Source: Ruminococcaceae bacterium UBA6857 (GTDB lineage: Bacteria > Bacillota > Clostridia > Oscillospirales > Acutalibacteraceae). Taken from it: DNA of 8,805 nt. The position numbers and the translations under genes were made by a program. Under the pieces are notes generated by a model. The model was given only the letters and a program-made list of their open reading frames with translations. It searched no databases and had not been told where the DNA came from. This document shows positions 1-6,432 of the stretch, one piece after another. Positions within the stretch are counted from its first letter, which is position 1. Every line of letters starts with the position of its first letter. The stretch is from assembly GCA_002451715.1 (NCBI GenBank), contig DKDD01000081.1:8181-16985 (forward strand). Reading direction: 5' to 3'.

Positions 1-157
1 TCAAACCGAGAAGCGACTTCACAAGGGTGCTTTTTCCGCTTCCGTTTTCGCCGACAATGCAAAGACAATCGCCTTTGTTTACTTCAAAATTCAGATTTTT
101 TGCAACGACATGGCCGTCATAGCCGAGAACAACGTTTTTGCAATCAATCAGAGACAT
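1..157 (-). CDS. ABC transporter ATP-binding protein, N-terminal fragment (probably ZnuC-like metal uptake)
   Basis: Only the first 52 codons are present; the gene runs off the left edge. The fragment begins MSLIDCKNVVLGYDGH and holds a complete Walker A motif, GENGSGKST, at residues 36-44. An aromatic A-loop residue (Tyr13) that would stack on the ATP adenine is also present. Such proteins are cytoplasmic ATPases that power a membrane permease. The start is the ATG at 155-157, preceded by AAGGTGA about 9 bases upstream. It overlaps the 3' end of the Fur-family gene by 14 bases, so the two are co-transcribed and probably translationally coupled. The substrate cannot be read from this fragment. 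The tight link to a Zur-like regulator makes zinc (ZnuC) the best guess, with manganese or iron as alternatives. The ATPase identity is firm and the substrate is inferred. Confidence 0.85.
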   Translation of the reverse strand, partial: MSLIDCKNVVLGYDGHVVAKNLNFEVNKGDCLCIVGENGSGKSTLVKSLLGL

Positions 158-575
158 TTTTATTTTCACCTTTCAGACAATCGGCGCAAAGCCCGATCAA
201 AACAGTTTTTTCATTATCAATTTTAAAGCCGTGGCTTTTCAAAAGATGTTCGTTCGCCTCTTTCATGCATTCACAACCGAGATGAACGAATTTTCCGCAG
301 TTTTTGCATTGAAGATGAACATGTTCGCCGCAATGCTCCGGGTTTTCAATGAACTGAAAAACAACGCTTTTCTTCCCCTCACGCGGAAAACGGCGAACAA
401 CACCCTCTTTAACAAGTGTTCCGACATAGCGATATACTGTTGTTATTCCGACGGGCGTTCCCCTTTCGGAAAGTTTTTTCATCAGCGCTTCAATTGTAAG
501 ACCCGTTTCGGTATTTTCCCGAAGACAGTCGATTATATCCGCGCGCTGACGTGTTTTATATGTTGTTCTTTCCAT
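144..575 (-). CDS. zur: Fur-family metal-responsive repressor, probably zinc-sensing Zur
   Basis: This 143-residue protein has the usual length for Fur, Zur and PerR. Residues about 1-75 form the winged-helix DNA-binding domain, with the family motif GITTVYRYVGTLVKEGVV at 43-60. Residues about 76-143 form the dimerisation and metal-binding domain. Two CxxC pairs (Cys90/Cys93 and Cys130/Cys133) are the expected structural zinc site. His85, His87 and His98 sit where the family's sensory site lies, with Cys82, Cys101 and Cys103 nearby. Such a Cys/His-rich set favours zinc over iron or peroxide sensing. The start ATG (573-575) follows GGAGG at 582-586 with good spacing. The promoter and a perfect palindrome lie directly upstream, which suggests autorepression. 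An ABC transporter ATPase gene overlaps its 3' end, as expected for a metal-uptake operon. Membership of the Fur superfamily is certain; Zur rather than Fur or PerR is inferred from ligands and neighbour. Confidence 0.9.
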   Translation of the reverse strand: MERTTYKTRQRADIIDCLRENTETGLTIEALMKKLSERGTPVGITTVYRYVGTLVKEGVVRRFPREGKKSVVFQFIENPEHCGEHVHLQCKNCGKFVHLGCECMKEANEHLLKSHGFKIDNEKTVLIGLCADCLKGENKNVSD

Positions 576-586
576 GATGAGCCTCC

Positions 587-621
587 AATATGAAAATGAA
601 TTTCAATTTCATTTTCATATT
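587..621. promoter_or_regulatory. Palindromic operator, candidate Zur/Fur box
   Basis: Two perfect 14-base arms, AATATGAAAATGAA (587-600) and TTCATTTTCATATT (608-621), flank the 7-base spacer TTTCAAT and are centred on base 604. The site is built from GAAAT/ATTTC half-sites, as Fur-family boxes often are, although it does not match the classical E. coli Fur box or the B. subtilis Zur box letter for letter. It overlaps the zur -10 element by three bases and covers the expected transcription start near 612. A bound dimer would therefore block RNA polymerase. Its left end lies just upstream of the zur Shine-Dalgarno. The palindrome is seen directly; the identity of the protein that binds it is inferred. 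Confidence 0.75.
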
Positions 622-646
622 ATATCCCGTTTTTGCGTTTTGTCAA
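619..646 (-). promoter_or_regulatory. Housekeeping sigma (sigma-A type) promoter of zur
   Basis: On the minus strand a perfect TTGACA (641-646) is followed after 16 bases by a perfect TATAAT (619-624). The expected start is near base 612, which leaves a leader of about 37 bases before the zur ATG. Both hexamers match consensus exactly, so the promoter should be strong when unrepressed. The operator at 587-621 overlaps it. Confidence 0.85.
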
Positions 647-703
647 GGGCGAGAACTCAATTTTGTTATAATCGCCGCACAGTTTTCATAGTAATTATAA
701 AGC

Positions 704-765
704 AGCCGCAGATTAACCGAAAAGTAAAAATTTTGTCGGTATATTCCGTCAATTAATCAGCGGCT
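704..765 (+). promoter_or_regulatory. Imperfect long inverted repeat in the spmA leader
   Basis: AGCCGC-A-GATTAA (704-716) can pair with TTAATC-A-GCGGCT (753-765), giving 12 base pairs with a single A-A mismatch. Inside it, CCGA plus AAA (717-723) can pair with TTT plus TCGG (732-739) around one bulged G. The 13 bases at 740-752 remain unpaired on one side. No T run follows, so it is not an intrinsic terminator. It ends 7 bases before the purine-rich AGGGA ribosome-binding region of spmA, which suggests a structured 5' leader that affects mRNA stability or translation. The transcription start of spmA is not known, so it is uncertain whether the whole structure is transcribed. Confidence 0.45.
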
Positions 766-787
766 ATAAAAAGGGACGTGAGCTTTT

Positions 788-1375
788 ATGATGAATTATG
801 TTTGGCCGATCATGATTGTTTTTGCTTTTATTGCAAGCATTATCACAAACAACATGAGTGCGCTTTCGGCCGCGGTTATTCAGGGCGGACAAGACGCCGT
901 CTCGCTTCTTTTGCGATTGGTTTCAATGCTTTGCCTTTGGAGCGGAATAATGGAAATTGCAGAAGCTTCCGGTGTTACGGCGGCGTTCAGCCGTCTTCTT
1001 TCTCCGATAATACGGCTAATTTTCCCAAAGCTCAAAAAGAACGAATATGCACTTGAAGCTATTTCAATGAACATTACCGCAAACATTTTGGGTCTTGGCA
1101 ACGCGGCAACACCGCTCGGACTTGAAGCAATGCGGCGGCTTCAGCTTGTGAATGCCGACACCTCTTCGGCAAGCGACGAAATGGTTATTTTTGTTGTTAT
1201 GAACACCGCGGCAATGCACATTATTCCGACGACGGTTGCAACAATGCGCGGGCAATACGGTTCGGAAAGCCCCATGGCGATAATGCCGGCTTCAATTTTA
1301 ACTTCGGCATGTGCTCTCACCGTTGCCGTCTTCTTTGCAAAACTCGGGAACAGATTGGGGAAAAGAAAGCTATGA
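788..1375 (+). CDS. spmA: Spore maturation protein A
   Basis: This 195-residue integral membrane protein matches SpmA in length and motifs. It carries the nucleoside-recognition (Gate) domain signature. Visible landmarks are an N-terminal membrane segment (about 4-22), the WSGIMEIAEASG stretch (51-62), the motif NITANILGLGNAATPLG at 95-111, and the motif MNTAAMHIIPTTVATMRGQYGS at 138-159. A final membrane segment precedes the basic tail KLGNRLGKRKL. In Bacillus and Clostridium, SpmA works with SpmB in dehydration of the spore core and in heat resistance, although the biochemical activity is unsettled. The start is the first of two adjacent ATGs (788 and 791), with AGGGA at 772-776 upstream; the spacing is rather long, so 791 is equally possible. 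Its TGA overlaps the spmB ATG. Relatives also occur in non-sporulating bacteria, so the gene alone does not prove sporulation. Confidence 0.93.
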   Translation: MMNYVWPIMIVFAFIASIITNNMSALSAAVIQGGQDAVSLLLRLVSMLCLWSGIMEIAEASGVTAAFSRLLSPIIRLIFPKLKKNEYALEAISMNITANILGLGNAATPLGLEAMRRLQLVNADTSSASDEMVIFVVMNTAAMHIIPTTVATMRGQYGSESPMAIMPASILTSACALTVAVFFAKLGNRLGKRKL

Positions 1376-1899
1376 TGGATTTAATCGGAATCTGGGTTCT
1401 TCCGCTGACGGTCGTTCTCATTGTTGCATTCGGACTTTTTAAAAGAGTTAAAGTTTTTGATTGTTTTATGAAAGGAGCAAAAAAAGGATTACTTACCGTT
1501 TATGACCTTTTGCCGACGATAACGGGGCTTGTTGTTGCGGTCACAATGCTCAAAGAAAGCGGAGCTATGGACCTCATTGCAAAGGCTTTTTCACCCGTTG
1601 CAACCCTTCTCGGCATTCCGGAAGAAACGGTTCCGATGGCATTGCTCAGTCCGATTTCGGGCGGAGGTTCGCTCACACTTTTTGAATCGGTACTCAAAAG
1701 CGACGGACCGGATTCATTTCTCGGTCAGGTTGCTTCTGTTCTCATGGGTTCAACCGACACAACCCTTTATGCGGTTACGGTTTATTTTTCCGCCGTCGGA
1801 ATCAAAAAAACACGGCACACTCTTTATGCCGGTCTTGCGGCGGACTTCGCTTCTTTTGTTTTGTCGCCGCTCTTTGTTCGGCTGACTTTGGGCAGTTAA
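1372..1899 (+). CDS. spmB: Spore maturation protein B
   Basis: This 175-residue membrane protein is the partner of SpmA and has the length typical of SpmB. It carries a second Gate domain. Landmarks are an N-terminal membrane segment (about 5-23), basic residues KRVK, the motif SPISGGGSLT at 93-102, and the highly conserved GSTDTTLYAV at 126-135 followed by YFSAVGIKKTRHT. A C-terminal hydrophobic segment covers about 152-170. The start was placed at the ATG at 1372, which overlaps the spmA stop as ATGA, the usual arrangement for coupled translation. The frame is open back to 1309, but those codons lie inside spmA and give a polar Cys/Arg-rich extension not found in the family, so the longer start was rejected. 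The adjacent ATG at 1375 is possible. GGGGAAAAGAAAG upstream can serve as the ribosome-binding site. A strong terminator follows. Confidence 0.93.
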   Translation: MMDLIGIWVLPLTVVLIVAFGLFKRVKVFDCFMKGAKKGLLTVYDLLPTITGLVVAVTMLKESGAMDLIAKAFSPVATLLGIPEETVPMALLSPISGGGSLTLFESVLKSDGPDSFLGQVASVLMGSTDTTLYAVTVYFSAVGIKKTRHTLYAGLAADFASFVLSPLFVRLTLGS

Positions 1900-1904
1900 A
1901 AAAG

Positions 1905-1960
1905 AAAGCTATAATTCACATTATTTCTTCGATAATGCGAATTATAGCTTTTTTGTTTTT
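1905..1960. terminator. Two-way intrinsic terminator between spmB and ntpD
   Basis: Arms AAAGCTATAATTC (1905-1917) and GAATTATAGCTTT (1939-1951) pair perfectly over 13 bases. After one mismatch they continue with CATTAT/ATAATG (1919-1924 with 1932-1937) and close on a 7-base loop. On the plus strand a T-rich tract (TTTTTT, G, TTTTT) runs from 1949 to 1960 and ends spmAB transcription. On the minus strand the sequence beyond the stem is also T-rich (CTTTCTTTTTTAA), so it should also stop the ATPase operon. Confidence 0.88.
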
Positions 1961-1996
1961 CTTTGTTTTCGGCTTTGCCGTTTACGAAAAAGCGTA

Positions 1997-2617
1997 TTAT
2001 TTTGCCTTTTTGTCCTTTGTCTTTTTTGTAACCTTAAGTCTTGAAAAATCTTCGCGCTCTTTTTCTTCAAGGGCGTCCGTAATATATTTCACGGTGACTT
2101 CAAGGCGCGGAATCATAATGTTTGAAAGCGCATTGGAACGCTTTTGGGTCTTTTTGACCGCGTCTGCAAGACGGCAAACCGAATTTTCGATTTCTGCAAG
2201 CTGTGCTGTGAGCACCTTTACTTGGCTGAACAAAACGCAAGCTTCGTCAAAATCGGAATTTGTCTGATAAAAACCGAACGAGGTTACGTCAATGTTCTTT
2301 TCCGTTGCTTCAACTGTCGGAATTTCAACGCCCATAACGCTTCGGTAGTCGATTTTAAGGTCGTCGCTTATCTCGATTGCATCGGCGAAACGCGAACAGT
2401 CGCCGAGAGTGAGACTTGCTTTTCTCAGCGCGGCATAAGCTTTTTCATAGACCTCGCCGATATTTTCCTGAACGGCTTTTGCCTTGTCGATAAGTCCCAT
2501 CATCTCGCGAACGAGGATGTTGCGCTTTCTGTCCATCAAGTCGTATCCGAGCCTGGCGAGCTCAAGCGACTTTTTTGTGCTCATTAAATTTGCTTTTGTC
2601 GGAAAGACCTGCGGCAT
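1997..2617 (-). CDS. ntpD: V-type ATPase subunit D (central rotor shaft)
   Basis: This 206-residue protein forms the long coiled-coil axle that turns inside the A3B3 head and passes torque between the head and the membrane ring. The N-terminal motif TKANLMSTKKSLELARLGYDLMDRKR is the family signature of the first long helix (about 7-32). The C-terminal helix carries TQKRSNALSNIMIPRLEVTVKYI (157-179), followed by LEEKERED and a lysine-rich tail. The middle part (about 70-125) is the small globular segment. The length is normal for the family. The start ATG at 2615-2617 follows GGGAGTGAG; an internal ATG at codon 12 falls after the conserved TKANL and was rejected. It is the last gene of the operon, 42 bases after ntpB, the widest gap apart from I-K, and that gap holds a hairpin. 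The two-way terminator lies downstream. Confidence 0.95.
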   Translation of the reverse strand: MPQVFPTKANLMSTKKSLELARLGYDLMDRKRNILVREMMGLIDKAKAVQENIGEVYEKAYAALRKASLTLGDCSRFADAIEISDDLKIDYRSVMGVEIPTVEATEKNIDVTSFGFYQTNSDFDEACVLFSQVKVLTAQLAEIENSVCRLADAVKKTQKRSNALSNIMIPRLEVTVKYITDALEEKEREDFSRLKVTKKTKDKKAK

Positions 2618-2631
2618 TGTTTCTCACTCCC

Positions 2632-2654
2632 TTTTGCAGAAAGAAGCTGCAAAA
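2632..2654 (-). promoter_or_regulatory. Hairpin between ntpB and ntpD, touching the ntpD ribosome-binding site
   Basis: TTTTGCAG (2632-2639) and CTGCAAAA (2647-2654) form a perfect 8-base stem with a 7-base loop. In the minus-strand transcript the 3' arm ends directly before GGGAGTGAG, the ntpD Shine-Dalgarno. No T run follows, so it is not a terminator. It could block exonuclease decay of the upstream mRNA or modulate ntpD translation. Confidence 0.5.
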
Positions 2655-2659
2655 TTATT

Positions 2660-4030
2660 TTAATCGCGTTTAAGATATTTTTTGAGCATTGCTTCGTCAA
2701 CACGGTCAAGTTCGCTGTCCGGAAGCATTGAAAGAAGTTTCCAGCCGAGGTCAAGCGTCTGTTCAATCGTTCTGTTTTCGTTTTCACCCTGATTGATGAA
2801 TACGCGTTCAAACTCTTTGCCAAAGCTCATAAGAAGTTTATCGTTCTGCGAAAGTTCGTCTTCGCCAATAACCGAAGCAAGTGCCTTTGCGTCCTGAACT
2901 TTTGCGTATGAAGCGAAAAGCTGGTTTGCAAGTGCCTGATGATCCTCTCTTGTATATCCCGCGCCGATACCGTCTTTCATAAGACGAGAAAGCGAGGGAA
3001 GAACGTTGACAGGCGGATATACACCCTTTGTGTCAAGACCTCTGTCGAGAACAATCTGACCTTCGGTGATGTAGCCGGTAAGGTCGGGAATCGGGTGGGT
3101 AATATCATCGTTCGGCATTGTCAGAATCGGAATCTGAGTGACCGAACCCGGTGAATCCTTGATGATTCCCGCGCGCTCATAAAGCGTTGCAAGGTCGGAA
3201 TAAAGATAACCGGGATAGCCTTTACGTCCGGGAATTTCGCCCTTTGAAGAGCTGAATTCACGAAGTGCTTCGCAGTACGACGTCATATCGGTAAGAATGA
3301 CAAGGATATGTTTTCCGAGTTCATATGCAAGATATTCCGCAGCTGTGAGCGCACAGCGCGGAGTGATGATTCTTTCAATAATCGGGTCGTTCGAAAGGTT
3401 AAGGAACATTACAACCCTGTCCATTACGTTCGCTTTTTCAAACGAGGAGCGGAAATACTGCGCAACGTCATTCTTAACGCCCATTGCGGCAAAAACTATT
3501 GCAAAGTCATCATTATCGGCAATCGACGCCTGGCGAACGATTTGAACGGCAAGTTCGTTGTGGCTCATACCGGAGCCGCTGAAAATCGGAAGTTTCTGTC
3601 CTCTGATAAGGGTTGTAAGGCAGTCGATTGAGGAGATACCGGTTCTGATATAGTTTTTCGGGTAAACACGCGAAACGGGGTTGATAGGCTTTCCGTTGAT
3701 GTTGAGGCTCTTTTTCGGAAAAATTTCGCCGAGTCCGTCAATAGGTCTTCCGAGTCCGTCGAAAACACGGCCGAGAATTTCCGGCGAAAGCTTCATTTCC
3801 ATCGGTTTTCCGGTGAGGACGGTTGTTGTGTTAACCATTGAAATTCCTCTTGTACCCTCAAAAACCTGAACGGCGGCTTTGTCGCCCTCAATCGCAACGA
3901 TTCTTCCGGTGCGCTTTGTTTTATCGGCAAGTTCAATTTCAACAAGCTCTTCGTTCATGGGCTTTTTAACACCCTCAAGGATAACAAGCGAGCCGTTGAT
4001 TTCGCTGAGTCCTTTATGCTCTATAATCAT
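2660..4030 (-). CDS. ntpB: V-type ATPase subunit B (non-catalytic head subunit)
   Basis: This 456-residue protein alternates with subunit A in the A3B3 head. It has an N-terminal beta-barrel (about 1-75), a nucleotide-fold domain (about 76-360) and a C-terminal helical domain. The P-loop position has the degenerate GQKLPIFSGSGMSHNE (144-159) instead of GxxxxGKT, the mark of the non-catalytic subunit. LTDMTSYCEALREFSSSKGEIPGRKGYPGYLYSDL (246-280) is the conserved core, split here only by numbering. Arg349 in VLPSLSRLM lies where the B-subunit arginine finger inserts into the catalytic site of A. The length is typical. The start ATG at 4028-4030 follows a perfect GGAGGGA at 4036-4042. It sits 12 bases after ntpA, in keeping with equal production of A and B. 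Confidence 0.97.
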   Translation of the reverse strand: MIIEHKGLSEINGSLVILEGVKKPMNEELVEIELADKTKRTGRIVAIEGDKAAVQVFEGTRGISMVNTTTVLTGKPMEMKLSPEILGRVFDGLGRPIDGLGEIFPKKSLNINGKPINPVSRVYPKNYIRTGISSIDCLTTLIRGQKLPIFSGSGMSHNELAVQIVRQASIADNDDFAIVFAAMGVKNDVAQYFRSSFEKANVMDRVVMFLNLSNDPIIERIITPRCALTAAEYLAYELGKHILVILTDMTSYCEALREFSSSKGEIPGRKGYPGYLYSDLATLYERAGIIKDSPGSVTQIPILTMPNDDITHPIPDLTGYITEGQIVLDRGLDTKGVYPPVNVLPSLSRLMKDGIGAGYTREDHQALANQLFASYAKVQDAKALASVIGEDELSQNDKLLMSFGKEFERVFINQGENENRTIEQTLDLGWKLLSMLPDSELDRVDEAMLKKYLKRD

Positions 4031-4042
4031 TGTTATCCCTCC

Positions 4043-5803
4043 TTATTTATTAAGATATGAAGCAAGAGTGTTGTCGATTTCCGTGATATAATCGTCAAGC
4101 ATTTCTATCTTGTCGTTCGGAACATCATATTTCATTTTTACAAGTTTATCAAAAAGTCCAGTTGCAATAAGTTTCGACATCGGAACCTGAAGTGCAACAA
4201 TTTGGCGGCACTTATGATAAAGGTGCAAAATTGCGTGCATCATTTTAAGCTGTTTTTCAAGCGAAACAAAAGTATCGTCCTTATGGAACGCGTTTTGCTG
4301 AAGGAAACCGACGCGGATTACACGCGCAATTTCAATTGTAAGCTTTTGGTCGTCCGGAAGAACGTCCGCACCGATGAGCTTTACGATTTCCATCAGTGAG
4401 CTTTCTTCATAAAGAATTGAGCAAAGCTCTTCGCGGTACTTGATGAAGTCGTGACCTACGTTGTCGTGATACCATTCTTCAAGTTCGGGAACATATTCGC
4501 TATAGCTGTCGTTCCAGTTGATTGCCGGATAATGTCTTGCATAGGCGAGCGATTTATCGAGCGCCCAGAAACAGCGGGTGAATCGCTTTGTGTTTTGGGT
4601 AACAGGCTCCGAAAAATCCGAGCCTTGCGGCGAAACCGCACCGATGATTGTTACCGAACCTTCGCCGCCGGAAAGAACGTCCATATAGCCCGCTCTTTCA
4701 TAGAACTCCGAAAGTCTTGACGGAAGATATGCCGGGAAACCTTCGTCGGCAGGCATTTCTTCAAGTCGGCCGGAAATTTCACGAAGTGCCTCTGCCCAAC
4801 GTGAAGTTGAGTCTGCCATGATTGCGGTATGATATCCCATGTCTCGGTAATATTCGGCAAGGGTGATACCGGTATAAATTGAAGCTTCACGCGCGGCAAC
4901 GGGCATGTTCGATGTGTTTGCGATGAGCACGGTTCTGTCCATAAGCGGTCTTCCGCTTTTCGGGTCAACAAGTTCGGTAAATTCCGAAAGAGCCTGAGTC
5001 ATTTCGTTTCCGCGTTCACCGCAGCCGACATAGATGATTATATCTGCGTCGCACCATTTTGCAAGCTGGTGCTGAGTCATTGTTTTTCCTGTTCCGAAAC
5101 CGCCGGGAATTGCCGCCGCGCCGCCTTTTGCAACCGGGAAAAGCGTATCAATAACACGCTGACCGGTGACGAGCGGACGTTCTGCCGGAAGTCTTTTTTT
5201 GACCGGTCTTGGGATTCTTATAGGCCACTTTTGGCAAAGGGTAAGTTCGTGCTTTTCTCCGCCTTCGTCCTCAAGAACGGCAATAACGTCGTTCACGCGA
5301 TAAAGCCCGTCCTTTTTGACCGAGACAATTTTTCCTGAAAGGAGCGGTGAAAGCATAATTTTATGTTTGATTACGGGCGTTTCCTGAGTTTCGGCATAAA
5401 TCTGTCCGCCGGAAAGTGTGTCGCCCTCTTTAACAAGAATGTGAACATCCCATTGCTTTTCTTCATCAAGAACAGCAGTTGTAATTCCCTTTGAAATGAA
5501 GCAGCCGCTTTCTTTTTCAAGAGCCGGAAGCGGACGTTCGATTCCGTCAAAAATATTGGTGAGGATTCCGGGGCCGAGCGTTACGCACATCTGCGAACCG
5601 GTTGAATAAACTTTTTCGCCGGGGCAAAGGCCGTCGGTTTCCTCATAAACCTGGATTGTTGTTTTTCCGCTTTCGATCCCGATAACCTCACCGGCAAGGT
5701 GAGCTTCGCCGACATAAACCATTTCCATCATTGAAAGGTCTGTTTTGCCTTTTATTGTTACAACGGGACCGTTGATTCCGTATATAAGATTTTCTGTTGC
5801 CAT
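4043..5803 (-). CDS. ntpA: V-type ATPase subunit A (catalytic head subunit)
   Basis: This 586-residue protein is the ATP-hydrolysing or ATP-synthesising subunit on the cytoplasmic side. It holds an N-terminal beta-barrel (about 1-75), the bulge or non-homologous region special to V/A-type A subunits (about 110-200), and a nucleotide-binding domain with Walker A GGFGTGKT at 234-241. The catalytic glutamate is in GERGNE (Glu263). IMADSTSRWAEALRE (328-342) includes the Walker B aspartate region, followed by GRLEEMPADEGFPAYLPSRL (345-364). The C-terminal helical bundle ends at 586. The length matches the family and all key residues are present, so it should be active. The start ATG at 5801-5803 follows GAGGTGAG and lies 19 bases after ntpE. 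Sequence alone does not say whether the enzyme mainly pumps or makes ATP. Confidence 0.97.
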   Translation of the reverse strand: MATENLIYGINGPVVTIKGKTDLSMMEMVYVGEAHLAGEVIGIESGKTTIQVYEETDGLCPGEKVYSTGSQMCVTLGPGILTNIFDGIERPLPALEKESGCFISKGITTAVLDEEKQWDVHILVKEGDTLSGGQIYAETQETPVIKHKIMLSPLLSGKIVSVKKDGLYRVNDVIAVLEDEGGEKHELTLCQKWPIRIPRPVKKRLPAERPLVTGQRVIDTLFPVAKGGAAAIPGGFGTGKTMTQHQLAKWCDADIIIYVGCGERGNEMTQALSEFTELVDPKSGRPLMDRTVLIANTSNMPVAAREASIYTGITLAEYYRDMGYHTAIMADSTSRWAEALREISGRLEEMPADEGFPAYLPSRLSEFYERAGYMDVLSGGEGSVTIIGAVSPQGSDFSEPVTQNTKRFTRCFWALDKSLAYARHYPAINWNDSYSEYVPELEEWYHDNVGHDFIKYREELCSILYEESSLMEIVKLIGADVLPDDQKLTIEIARVIRVGFLQQNAFHKDDTFVSLEKQLKMMHAILHLYHKCRQIVALQVPMSKLIATGLFDKLVKMKYDVPNDKIEMLDDYITEIDNTLASYLNK

Positions 5804-5822
5804 TATTTCTCACCTCGAAGGC

Positions 5823-6416
5823 TCATTCAATTGAAAGCGCCGACTGCGCCAAAAAACGCTCTCTTTGAGTTGCAATTCTGCTTTCGAGCGTATCAACGGC
5901 AAAAACGGTTTTTGCTTCGTTTGAAGCCGCCGCACCGCCAAGTTTTATTTTTTCGCTTTTTTCAAAAGCTTTGATTCCCTCAATGTCCGAAAGTTTTTCT
6001 TTGCAAAGGGCAAGGTCGCTTTCGCGAACATAAACCACACAGCCGCTTCCGATTTCTTCAACAAGCGAAACAATGCTTTTTCGAAGAAAGGCTTCGTAAT
6101 CATCGCTCTTTGTGAAATAGACAAGCTTTTCTTTAACCTTTTCAAAAACCGCCGCAGTGATGTCTTCCCTTTTCTGCGCAAGATTCTTTTTGCTTTGCGC
6201 GTTGAGGGCGGAAATTCTGCTGCCCGTTTGAGTTGTGATTCTTTGCGCTTCATAGCCGAGACGACTTTGAAGTTCCGCATTTGCCTTGCTTTCAAGATCT
6301 TTGAGCTGTTCTTTTCTGAACTTTTCGGTCTGCTTTTCAATTTTTTTGCATTGAGCAAGGGCGTTCTTGTTGATAATCTCTGAAAAACGCTCTATTTTAT
6401 CGTTTTGATTAAGCAT
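5823..6416 (-). CDS. ntpE: V-type ATPase subunit E (peripheral stalk)
   Basis: This 197-residue protein is a stator subunit that holds the A3B3 head still against the rotor. Residues about 5-95 are a highly charged, Lys/Glu/Gln-rich helix of coiled-coil type. Residues about 100-197 form the globular head-binding domain, which ends with the family hallmark VDTLESRI (174-181) and a final helix, RERFLAQSAL. The length is typical. The start ATG at 6414-6416 follows GAGGGAA and lies 16 bases after ntpF. Its usual partner, the small coiled-coil G/H subunit, is not seen in this window. The family has low sequence identity, so the call rests on architecture, the C-terminal motif and operon position. 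Confidence 0.92.
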   Translation of the reverse strand: MLNQNDKIERFSEIINKNALAQCKKIEKQTEKFRKEQLKDLESKANAELQSRLGYEAQRITTQTGSRISALNAQSKKNLAQKREDITAAVFEKVKEKLVYFTKSDDYEAFLRKSIVSLVEEIGSGCVVYVRESDLALCKEKLSDIEGIKAFEKSEKIKLGGAAASNEAKTVFAVDTLESRIATQRERFLAQSALSIE

Positions 6417-6432
6417 TATATTCCCTCATTTC

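Noticed and set aside
138..593. 151-codon open frame on the plus strand opposite the Fur-family gene
   Set aside because: It is fully antisense to a certain gene, it has no recognisable motif, and the candidate product is Phe/Cys-rich as expected from a shadow frame.
1529..1885. 118-codon plus-strand frame inside spmB
   Set aside because: It is an alternative frame of a gene with clear SpmB motifs; no ribosome-binding site or family resemblance was seen.
1361..1912. 13-base direct repeat AAAAGAAAGCTAT at 1361-1373 and 1900-1912, bracketing spmB
   Set aside because: It is A-rich, one copy forms the spmB ribosome-binding region and the other the terminator arm, and no target-site duplication or mobile-element remnant accompanies it; probably coincidence.
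1970..1980. Small CGGC-TTT-GCCG hairpin near the end of ntpD
   Set aside because: The stem is only 4 base pairs and no T run follows on either strand; the larger hairpin at 1905-1951 explains termination.
5945..6358. 137-codon minus-strand frame inside ntpE
   Set aside because: It overlaps ntpE in another frame, has a Lys/Arg-rich shadow composition, and ntpE matches its family over the full length.
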